Shown here: positions 1 to 4,764 of the stretch, one piece after another
Layout of the letters: each line of letters begins with the position of its first letter
Position numbering within the stretch: position 1 is the first letter of the stretch
DNA from: Oscillospiraceae bacterium
Lineage (GTDB): Bacteria; Bacillota; Clostridia; Oscillospirales; Oscillospiraceae
Length of the DNA stretch: 5,217 nucleotides
Direction: 5' to 3'
NCBI GenBank assembly: GCA_017646545.1
Contig: JAGCMI010000124.1
Span: 1-5,217, forward strand
The notes under the pieces: model-generated
What the model saw: only the letters and a program-made list of their open reading frames with translations
Told to the model about the DNA's origin: nothing
Database searches by the model: none
Translations under genes and position numbers: made by a program

Positions 1-2
1 CT

Positions 3-401
3 GCTGACGTTCTGGCAATCGGCGACGAGATCACCGTATTCGTCAAGAGCTTCGACGCAGAGAAGAAGAAGATCTCTCTGGGCTACAAGACCGCTGAGAT
101 GAACCCCTGGAACCAGTTCATGACCAAGTACCAGATCGGTGATGTGGTCGATGCCAAGATCGTCAAGCTGATGACCTTCGGCGCCTTCGCTGAGATCCTG
201 CCCGGCGTTGATGGCCTGATCCACATCTCCCAGATCGCCAACAAGCGCATCGGCAAGCCCGAGGATGTTCTGGCTGAGGGTCAGGATGTTCAGGTCAAGA
301 TCACCGATGTTGACGCAGAGAACAAGCGTATCTCTCTGTCCATCCGTGCTCTGCTGGCTCCCGCTGCTGAAGAGGCTGCTGAGGAAGAGACCGCTGAGTA
401 A
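3..401 (+). CDS. S1-domain RNA-binding protein, 3' part (RpsA-like or C-terminus of an IspH-S1 fusion)
   Basis: The reading frame is open from base 3 and ends at TAA 399-401, giving the last 132 residues of a protein that starts before the window. Residues 1-32 are the end of one S1 (OB-fold) repeat. About residues 38-117 form a complete S1 repeat with the family's GDVVDAKIVK, FGAFAEI, VDGLIHISQI and NKRISLSIRAL elements. A short Ala/Glu-rich tail (AAEEAAEEETAE) closes the protein. S1 repeats bind single-stranded RNA; such proteins act on the ribosome or in mRNA handling in the cytoplasm. In clostridia this type of C-terminus is commonly found in a fusion of IspH (the last enzyme of the MEP isoprenoid pathway) with S1 repeats, which cannot be decided here because the N-terminus is missing. 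The Met at base 99 is internal: S1 homology continues upstream of it without a stop. A strong terminator follows directly. Confidence 0.9.
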   Translation, partial: ADVLAIGDEITVFVKSFDAEKKKISLGYKTAEMNPWNQFMTKYQIGDVVDAKIVKLMTFGAFAEILPGVDGLIHISQIANKRIGKPEDVLAEGQDVQVKITDVDAENKRISLSIRALLAPAAEEAAEEETAE

Positions 402-412
402 TTTGTAAAAGC

Positions 413-446
413 AATACCGGGGCTGCTTGACAGTCCCGGTATTTTT
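413..446 (+). terminator. Intrinsic terminator of the S1-domain gene
   Basis: The arms 413-425 and 431-443 pair over 13 bp (core AATACCGGG / CCCGGTATT, one G-T wobble) around a 5-base loop, and the right arm runs into TTTTT at 442-446. It begins 12 bases after the stop codon. The loop region also contains a perfect TTGACA hexamer (427-432). Confidence 0.92.
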
Positions 447-453
447 CTAAATT
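427..453 (+). promoter_or_regulatory. Weak candidate promoter for the Dabb gene, overlapping the terminator
   Basis: TTGACA at 427-432 is a perfect -35 hexamer. The best -10 match downstream is TAAATT (448-453, 4 of 6), but the spacing is only 15 bases and the predicted start would leave a leader of about 13 bases before the ATG at 473. No other promoter is visible between the S1 terminator and the Dabb gene, so the gene depends on this site or on read-through. Inference only. Confidence 0.25.
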
Positions 454-472
454 TACAAAAGGAGAGAAGACC

Positions 473-754
473 ATGGTCAAACATATTGTGGTATACAAGC
501 TGAAAGAGGGCGTCAATAAGGAAGAAGCGGTGAAGATCATCGCATCCGTCTTGGAACCCCTGGTGGGCCAGATCCCCGGCCTCCTGCACATGGAGATCCG
601 CCAGTGCTTCGGTGGCAGCGATTATGCCCTGTATTCCAAGTTTGAAAGCCGTCAGGCACTGGAAAATTATGCTGTCCATCCTCTGCACTTGGAAGCTAAG
701 ACTCACTTCCATCATTTCATCGAAAAGCGCACCGCAGCAGACTATGAGTTGTAA
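473..754 (+). CDS. Dabb (stress-responsive alpha/beta-barrel) domain protein
   Basis: A 93-residue protein that is a single Dabb domain (PF07876), the usual length for stand-alone members. Family features visible are the N-terminal strand with His4 (MVKHIVVYKLKEG), the PGLLHMEI strand, the SDYALYSKFES strand, and the helix carrying the conserved HPLH (His69, Pro70, His72). Dabb proteins form dimeric ferredoxin-like barrels; bacterial stand-alone members mostly have no known reaction, although plant and actinobacterial relatives include cyclases and stress proteins. The start is supported by AGGAG at 460-464, 8 bases before the ATG. The gene sits alone between two hairpins: the S1 terminator upstream and the shared terminator 6 bases after its stop. 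The cellular role cannot be assigned from sequence; a cytoplasmic location is likely because no signal or membrane segment is seen. Confidence 0.9.
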   Translation: MVKHIVVYKLKEGVNKEEAVKIIASVLEPLVGQIPGLLHMEIRQCFGGSDYALYSKFESRQALENYAVHPLHLEAKTHFHHFIEKRTAADYEL

Positions 755-759
755 AAAAC

Positions 760-790
760 AGCACCAAGCCATTTGGCTTGGTGCTATTTT
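760..790. terminator. Bidirectional terminator between the converging Dabb gene and the U32 operon
   Basis: A perfect 10-bp stem (761-770 GCACCAAGCC with 775-784 GGCTTGGTGC, plus an A-T pair at 760/785) closes a 4-base loop ATTT. On the forward strand it is followed by ATTTTTATTATTTT. On the reverse strand it is followed by TGTTTTTTAC, derived from the A-run 753-758. It lies within the 38 bases between the two stop codons, so it can end transcription from both sides. Confidence 0.93.
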
Positions 791-792
791 TA

Positions 793-2010
793 TTATTTTG
801 CAGACAGATCCACACTTCTGCGGATCAGAGATTGGGCGGGCACTTGCTGCGGCAGCTGCATGGTGAACTTCATCTGGGGCGTTCTGGGCTCTTCCAGAGC
901 ATTGCCCTCCATGTCACACAGACCAGCTGCGGTGATGGGGAAGGGGCGGGTGTTGGGACCCACAACCTCCAGTTCGTCACCCAGTTTAAATTTGTTGTTC
1001 AAGCTGCATACGGCAACGCCGTTTTCGTCGCAGCTTTCCACCTTGGCCACGATTTGCCACTGGCGAATGTAGCGGGAATTTTCCACATACTGTCCCGGAT
1101 GTCCGTAGTAGAATCCGGTGGAGTAAACCCGGTGGGAAATGTGCTCCACTTCGTCCCGCCAAACCGGATCAATCTCACGACCGGCATACACATCGTCCAA
1201 GCAGTGGCGGTATGCACCGGTGACAATGGCGGCATAGTAGGCACTCTTTGCGCGACCTTCGATTTTGATGCAGTCAATACCTGCGTCATATAGATCCTTC
1301 AAATGATCGATGGTGCACATATCCCGGGAATTTAAGATGTAAGTACCTTTTTCATCCTCAAATACGGGGAAATATTCTCCCGGACGCTTTTCCTCCATCA
1401 GCGCATACTGATACCGGCAAGGCTGGGCACATTCGCCCCGGTTGGAGTCACGACCGGTCATATAATTGCTCAGCAAGCACCGACCGGAGTAGCTGACGCA
1501 CATAGCGCCGTGACCAAACGTTTCAATCTCCAATTCCTTGGGGGTATTTTCACAGATGGTGCGGATTTCCGGCAAACTCAATTCTCTTGCCAGCACCACA
1601 CGCTTTGCGCCCAAGTCATACCATGCCTTGGCACATTCATAATTGGCAATGGATTGCTGGGTAGAAATATGCCGCTCACAATGGGGGGCATACTTTCCGG
1701 CCAGGGTAAAGGCACCCAGATCCGCCAAAATCAGCGCATCCACACCGGCAGCATCCAGTTGCTCCAGATATGCAGGCAGATTTTTGACTTCGTCGTTGCG
1801 GGGCATGATGTTCACCGTTACATGCGCTTTTACCCCGTGGTCATGGGCGAACTTTACCGCCTGGGGTAACTCCTCCGGTGTAAAATTGCCGGCAAAAGCC
1901 CGCATACCAAAATCCGTACCGGCCAGATAAACAGCATCTGCGCCATACAGCACAGCCATTTTCAGTTTTTCCATATCCCCGGCAGGGCTGAGCAGTTCTA
2001 TCTTTCTCAT
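793..2010 (-). CDS. U32-family protein, TrhP/YrrO-like (probable tRNA U34 hydroxylation)
   Basis: 405 residues, close to the size of B. subtilis YrrO. The U32 signature is intact at residues 163-181: E163-x-F-x2-G-A-M-C171-x4-G-x-C178-x-L-S. Further cysteines at C194 and C198 (GECAQPCR) and C232, plus the conserved KIEGRAKSAYYA (249-260), complete the usual pattern; cysteines in this region are thought to hold an iron-sulfur cluster in related proteins. From about residue 317 there is a C-terminal small beta-barrel domain (PF16325-like). The family was named 'peptidase U32', but characterised members TrhP (E. coli YegQ; B. subtilis YrrN/YrrO) act in prephenate-dependent formation of 5-hydroxyuridine at tRNA position 34, and RlhA hydroxylates 23S rRNA. 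The assignment to tRNA rather than rRNA is inferred from the domain layout and the MltG-like neighbour. AAGGAG (2017-2022 on the reverse strand) lies 6 bases before the ATG. This is the last gene of the reverse operon, 15 bases after the MltG-like gene. Confidence 0.92.
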   Translation of the reverse strand: MRKIELLSPAGDMEKLKMAVLYGADAVYLAGTDFGMRAFAGNFTPEELPQAVKFAHDHGVKAHVTVNIMPRNDEVKNLPAYLEQLDAAGVDALILADLGAFTLAGKYAPHCERHISTQQSIANYECAKAWYDLGAKRVVLARELSLPEIRTICENTPKELEIETFGHGAMCVSYSGRCLLSNYMTGRDSNRGECAQPCRYQYALMEEKRPGEYFPVFEDEKGTYILNSRDMCTIDHLKDLYDAGIDCIKIEGRAKSAYYAAIVTGAYRHCLDDVYAGREIDPVWRDEVEHISHRVYSTGFYYGHPGQYVENSRYIRQWQIVAKVESCDENGVAVCSLNNKFKLGDELEVVGPNTRPFPITAAGLCDMEGNALEEPRTPQMKFTMQLPQQVPAQSLIRRSVDLSAK

Positions 2011-2025
2011 TCTATACTCCTTATA

Positions 2026-2472
2026 TTAAGAGGGAAGGGGTTGCGCCAAGATGTTTTTCCGTACATTGCCGGAAGAAAGCACCTTTGCCAGCGCATGATA
2101 ATCGTATCGGGTGCTCAGTTCATAAGTTCCCGGACGGAACCTATTGGCGGCACCGGTGAAATTGGCATAAAGCCGAAACAGCCAGGGATAGGAAACAAGT
2201 CCCTCCTCAGCCAAAATGTCTGAAATCTCTTTGATGGTATCCGTTTCTGCGATGCTGACCTGCACGGTTACATCACCCCGTCCAAAGGCCAAAACATCAG
2301 CTACCAACAACCATAATAAATTCCCCAATACCATACCCACAAAGAATATGGTACTCAGCCATACAATGGCGGGGACAAGGGAGGAAACGCCGGATGCACC
2401 AGTTCTCTTTTTCTTCGTTTCTAACGATTCCCGTGGAAAAGATTCCTGCTGATTTTCAGCGTTTTCGTCCAT
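2026..2472 (-). CDS. Short MltG/YceG-like membrane protein with only the LysM-like domain
   Basis: 148 residues: a charged cytoplasmic N-terminus (1-28, with KKKR at 20-23), one membrane segment at about 33-62, then an outside domain (about 67-136) that matches the N-terminal LysM-like part of endolytic murein transglycosylase MltG. The matching elements are ETDTIKEISDILAEEGLVS, PWLFRLYANFTG, RFRPGTYELS and ALAKVLSSG. Full MltG proteins are over 300 residues and carry a following catalytic domain with an essential Glu. Here the protein stops 12 residues after LSSG and the next gene starts 15 bases later, so the catalytic domain is absent, not merely out of frame: I find no continuation in other frames. 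It therefore probably cannot cleave glycan strands but may bind peptidoglycan or a partner. Translation start: AGGAGGG (2479-2485) 6 bases before the ATG, which argues for an expressed gene rather than debris. A full-length MltG may exist elsewhere in the genome. Confidence 0.8.
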   Translation of the reverse strand: MDENAENQQESFPRESLETKKKRTGASGVSSLVPAIVWLSTIFFVGMVLGNLLWLLVADVLAFGRGDVTVQVSIAETDTIKEISDILAEEGLVSYPWLFRLYANFTGAANRFRPGTYELSTRYDYHALAKVLSSGNVRKNILAQPLPS

Positions 2473-2486
2473 GAAAGACCCTCCTG

Positions 2487-3026
2487 TTATCGAATGACGA
2501 TCTGTTCCTTGACCTGCTGCGCCACTTCTTCACCCTTAAGCGCACGGATCAGTTCCAATGCAAAGGGGATCGCGCAGCCGGCGGAAGTTCCGGTGATCAC
2601 CTTGTCATGGCGAACGCAAGCGTCGCTGGTGATTTGGGCCATGCCCATCTGCTCCTCGCAGCCGGGGTAGCAAACAGCGCGAATGTGGTCCGTAATATGC
2701 TCCTGCGCCAAAATTGTGGGGGCAGCGCAGATGGCTGCGATCCATTTGTCATTTTTACGGGCATAATCAAGAGCAGCCATTGCCTTGGGGCAATTTTTGA
2801 TGGATGCTACACCGCCCAAACCGCCGGGCAGAACGATCATCTCCATCTTAGCCAGATCCAGCTGATCAATGGTGATATCGGCTTGAATGCCGATGTTGTG
2901 TCCACCAAATACAGTTTGCCCGTTTAAGCCCACGGTTATTACACCGATTCCGGCCCGGCGAAGCAGATCAATGGGGGTAATGGCTTCCATTTCCTCGAAG
3001 CCGGTGCCCAGTAGTACATAAACCAT
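2487..3026 (-). CDS. DJ-1/PfpI family protein
   Basis: 179 residues, the normal single-domain size for the DJ-1/YajL/ThiJ branch. The conserved acid is Glu14 in GFEEMEA, the backbone turn is LPGGLGG (66-72), and the nucleophile elbow AAICAAPTIL places the reactive cysteine at Cys100. The C-terminal FALELIRALKGEEVAQQVK matches the DJ-1 ending. At the position of human His126 there is Tyr120 (CYPGCEEQM), so the third residue of the human-type site is not conserved. Members of this family have been reported as glyoxalase III/deglycases, redox sensors or chaperones; the actual role is disputed and cannot be fixed here. The start at 3026 is chosen over an in-frame ATG 18 bases upstream because GGAGG sits 7 bases before it and homology begins at MVYVLLGTGFEE. 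Only 2 bases separate it from the upstream tmk stop, so the two genes are probably translationally coupled. Confidence 0.92.
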   Translation of the reverse strand: MVYVLLGTGFEEMEAITPIDLLRRAGIGVITVGLNGQTVFGGHNIGIQADITIDQLDLAKMEMIVLPGGLGGVASIKNCPKAMAALDYARKNDKWIAAICAAPTILAQEHITDHIRAVCYPGCEEQMGMAQITSDACVRHDKVITGTSAGCAIPFALELIRALKGEEVAQQVKEQIVIR

Positions 3027-3028
3027 AT

Positions 3029-3697
3029 TTATTCCTCCAAGCACTTGGTAATGAGTCCGTAAATTTCCTCGTGAATATCTTCGATGGAGCGCATCTGCCC
3101 ATCTTTCACGCAGTTGATTATAGACCAGCCGTAATACGCGGCAGCAGTGCGGCCGGTTTTGCGGCAGGTTGCCAGATAGGCAAGATCCTTTTCGTGAATG
3201 TCTGCGCTGGTGTTGGTGGCAGCTTCACGGGAGCGCATCATTTTCTCGGTGAAATCCGTGGGTACATCCAGATAAATCACCATGTCAGGGCGGGGGAGTC
3301 CCAGCTTGTCATATTCAAATTCGTACAGCCACTTGAGGAACTCTGCCTGCTTTTCCTCCGGTTCCTTAGAGGCCTGATGCACGGCATTGGAGGTGGTGTA
3401 ACGGTCGGAGAAAATGAGACCACCATCTTCATACCACTGTCCCCAATCCTGCTTATAAGAGGCATAGCGGTCCACCGCATAGAATGCAGAAGCGGCATAG
3501 GCATTGACATCGGAGGGATTAGAGCCAAAAGCGCCGCCTAAGTACATGCGAATCAGCGCAGAACTTTCCTCGCTGTAACGGGGAAAAACAAGGCGGCGGA
3601 AAGGCTTATTTTCCTTTTCCAGACGCTCTGCCATTAACTTAAATTGCGTGGATTTTCCGGAACCGTCCGTTCCTTCAATGACAATCAGCTTACCCAT
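3029..3697 (-). CDS. tmk: Thymidylate kinase family protein (dTMP kinase or related deoxynucleotide kinase)
   Basis: 222 residues, the usual size for PF02223 kinases that phosphorylate dTMP to dTDP in DNA precursor synthesis. Visible motifs: P-loop G9-TDGSGKST (Lys15, Ser16), FPRYSEESSALIRMYLGG (38-55) in the position of the TREPGG segment of classical bacterial enzymes, the nucleotide-site SDRY (97-100), YLDVP (142-146), and a lid segment with R155, R157 and ADIHEKD (165-171). The P-loop lacks the Arg of the human-type enzyme and the lid lacks the Arg cluster of the E. coli type, so it belongs to a separate clostridial-looking subfamily; substrate preference may differ and a second, canonical tmk may exist. 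Start: the frame is open up to 3874, but residues upstream are not conserved, the operon promoter lies at 3738-3766, and GGGAGG precedes MGKLIVIEG. First gene of the reverse operon. Confidence 0.88.
   Translation of the reverse strand: MGKLIVIEGTDGSGKSTQFKLMAERLEKENKPFRRLVFPRYSEESSALIRMYLGGAFGSNPSDVNAYAASAFYAVDRYASYKQDWGQWYEDGGLIFSDRYTTSNAVHQASKEPEEKQAEFLKWLYEFEYDKLGLPRPDMVIYLDVPTDFTEKMMRSREAATNTSADIHEKDLAYLATCRKTGRTAAAYYGWSIINCVKDGQMRSIEDIHEEIYGLITKCLEE
3034..3038 (-). promoter_or_regulatory. Ribosome binding site of the DJ-1 gene, embedded in the end of tmk
   Basis: GGAGG on the reverse strand overlaps the final Leu-Glu-Glu codons of the kinase gene and lies 7 bases before the ATG at 3024-3026. 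It decides the start against the upstream in-frame ATG (3042-3044), which would place the site inside the coding region. Confidence 0.85.
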
Positions 3698-3708
3698 ATC
3701 TATATCTG

Positions 3709-3714
3709 CCTCCC
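3709..3714 (-). promoter_or_regulatory. Ribosome binding site of tmk
   Basis: GGGAGG on the reverse strand, 11 bases before the ATG at 3695-3697. The spacing is slightly long, but the alternative in-frame ATG at 3722-3724 has no comparable site and would leave a leader of only about 7 bases after the predicted transcription start. Confidence 0.7.
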
Positions 3715-3737
3715 GGGAGATCATACTTTGATACCCT

Positions 3738-3766
3738 ATCATACCACACAAATTCGGGTTTGTCCA
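3738..3766 (-). promoter_or_regulatory. Sigma-A-like promoter of the tmk-DJ-1-MltG-like-U32 operon
   Basis: Read on the reverse strand: -35 TGGACA (3761-3766, 5 of 6 to TTGACA), a 17-base spacer, and -10 TATGAT (3738-3743, 5 of 6 to TATAAT) preceded by TGG, an extended -10. The predicted start is near 3731, giving a leader of about 34 bases to the tmk ATG. A small dyad TGATA-CCC-TATCA (3729-3741) covers the -10 and start point. Confidence 0.78.
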
Positions 3767-3808
3767 CCGACAGCCCGTGTTTTTTCTGCGTGTCAATATG
3801 ACGGTGCG

Positions 3809-3837
3809 TTGCTTTTTCTGGCAGAATGTGATACCAT
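3809..3837 (+). promoter_or_regulatory. Weak candidate promoter for the YwaF-like gene
   Basis: TTGCTT (about 3809-3814), 17 bases, then TACCAT (3832-3837) with an upstream TGA giving an extended -10. The match is only 3 of 6 and 4 of 6, and the start would lie about 13 bases before the ATG at 3857. It is the best pair I can find in this 159-base divergent interval; the rest of the interval shows no other gene or RNA structure. Confidence 0.25.
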
Positions 3838-3845
3838 GGCAAAAA

Positions 3846-3851
3846 GGGGGG
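3846..3851 (+). promoter_or_regulatory. Ribosome binding site of the YwaF-like gene
   Basis: An A-run followed by GGGGGG, 5 bases before the ATG at 3857. It favours this start over the in-frame ATG at 3836, which has no purine-rich site upstream. GGGGGG rather than AGGAGG is slightly unusual. Confidence 0.6.
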
Positions 3852-3856
3852 ATACC

Positions 3857-4627
3857 ATGTACCAGATTTTGCAAAGTATTTTGTCAGATCAAAAAGGCGG
3901 CGCCATATTTTCCTGCTTTGGCCCATGGCATTTTCTGTATATGGCACTTATTTTTGGTGCAATCGTATTGTCAGTGCACCTGCTGAAAGACCGCAGTAGA
4001 GCAGCCAAAGAAAAAGCCATTTACATATCCCTTCGTGTGGCATTTGGTTTGTATATCCTGGATTTCTTCTTGATGCCCTTTGCCTATGGTGCCATTGATC
4101 TGGAAAAGCTGCCGTTTCATATGTGTACCGCCATGTGCGTCCTTTGTTTTATCAGCCGCAACCATCCATTTTTGGGGAAGTTCAAAACTTCCTTCGCCAT
4201 TCTTGGACTGGTGTCCAATCTCATCTATGTGGTCTATCCTGCGGGCGTTGGTTGGCATCAGATTCATCCGCTGTCCTACCGCACGATTCAAACCCTTTTG
4301 TTCCACGGCACCATGACAGCTTACGGTGTCTTTGTGCTCGCCTTTGGCCAAGCGCCCCTTCGCTTCAAGGATTGCTGGAAGGAATTGCCCATCATTCTGG
4401 GCATGACCCTTTGGGCGCTGCTGGGCAATACCCTTTATAATGGCCAAGTGGGGGAGTATGACCATTTTTTCAACTGGTTCTTTGTGGTCAGAGATCCTTT
4501 CTACCTGCTTCCGCCTGAGATTGCGCCCTATATCATGCCCTTTGTGATGATCATCGTGATTTTTGCAGCAGATGTTCTGGTGTATGCTGGTTACCATGTA
4601 TTTAAGAAGTTCAATATCCAACACTAA
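3857..4627 (+). CDS. YwaF/TIGR02206-family (TMEM164-like) integral membrane protein
   Basis: 256 residues with about seven hydrophobic segments, roughly at 24-43, 57-77, 86-100, 112-130, 144-164, 176-195 and 224-247. The LPFHMC motif (85-90) at the start of the third segment, the LLFHG motif with His150, and the overall size match the TIGR02206/YwaF family of bacterial membrane proteins, which is related to eukaryotic TMEM164. TMEM164 has been reported as a cysteine-dependent acyltransferase for ether phospholipids; whether bacterial members do this is unknown. Here His88, Cys90 and His150 are the obvious candidates for a membrane-embedded site. The protein has no signal peptide, and lysine-rich ends and loops (KDRSRAAKEK at 44-53, KKF at 250-252) suggest inside-facing segments. 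It is divergent from the tmk operon and closed by its own terminator, so it appears monocistronic. The family call is from recognition of motifs, the function is not established. Confidence 0.8.
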   Translation: MYQILQSILSDQKGGAIFSCFGPWHFLYMALIFGAIVLSVHLLKDRSRAAKEKAIYISLRVAFGLYILDFFLMPFAYGAIDLEKLPFHMCTAMCVLCFISRNHPFLGKFKTSFAILGLVSNLIYVVYPAGVGWHQIHPLSYRTIQTLLFHGTMTAYGVFVLAFGQAPLRFKDCWKELPIILGMTLWALLGNTLYNGQVGEYDHFFNWFFVVRDPFYLLPPEIAPYIMPFVMIIVIFAADVLVYAGYHVFKKFNIQH

Positions 4628-4632
4628 TCATG

Positions 4633-4660
4633 GAAGGCAGGGCAAACCCTGCCTTCTTTT
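4633..4660 (+). terminator. Intrinsic terminator of the YwaF-like gene
   Basis: A perfect 10-bp stem (4633-4642 GAAGGCAGGG with 4647-4656 CCCTGCCTTC) with a CAAA loop, followed by TTTT. It begins 6 bases after the stop codon. The U-run is short but the stem is GC-rich. Confidence 0.88.
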
Positions 4661-4694
4661 GCACTTTACGCCCGTGGAGTAAATGCATTCCTTA

Positions 4695-4723
4695 TTGCAA
4701 ATTTTCGCTTCCAATGGTAGAAT
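4695..4723 (+). promoter_or_regulatory. Sigma-A-like promoter of the DEAD-box helicase gene
   Basis: -35 TTGCAA (4695-4700, 4 of 6), a 17-base spacer, -10 TAGAAT (4718-4723, 5 of 6) preceded by TGG as an extended -10. The predicted start near 4730 leaves a leader of about 35 bases, too short for the long structured leaders seen in some cold-shock helicase genes. Confidence 0.75.
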
Positions 4724-4764
4724 AAATTATAAAACCTATAGACACAAAAAAAGGACGAATTTCC

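Noticed and set aside
99..401. S1 protein as a complete 100-residue gene starting at 99
   Set aside because: The same frame is open upstream to the window edge and encodes the end of another S1 repeat, so the Met is internal.
290..772. Reverse-strand open frame of 160 codons across the S1 end, terminator and Dabb gene
   Set aside because: It crosses a terminator, lies opposite two genes with clear family motifs, has no ribosome binding site, and shows no recognisable domain.
3768..3796. TTGACA on the reverse strand at 3791-3796 as a second operon promoter
   Set aside because: At 17 bases downstream the sequence is CTGTCG, with no resemblance to a -10 element.
3698..3874. N-terminal extension of 59 codons on tmk
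   Set aside because: The extension runs over the operon promoter and has no kinase homology; the P-loop begins right after the Met at 3697, as in the family.
3971..4624. Reverse-strand open frame of 217 codons opposite the YwaF-like gene
   Set aside because: The forward frame has coherent membrane segments, a ribosome binding site and a terminator directly after it; the reverse frame has none of these.
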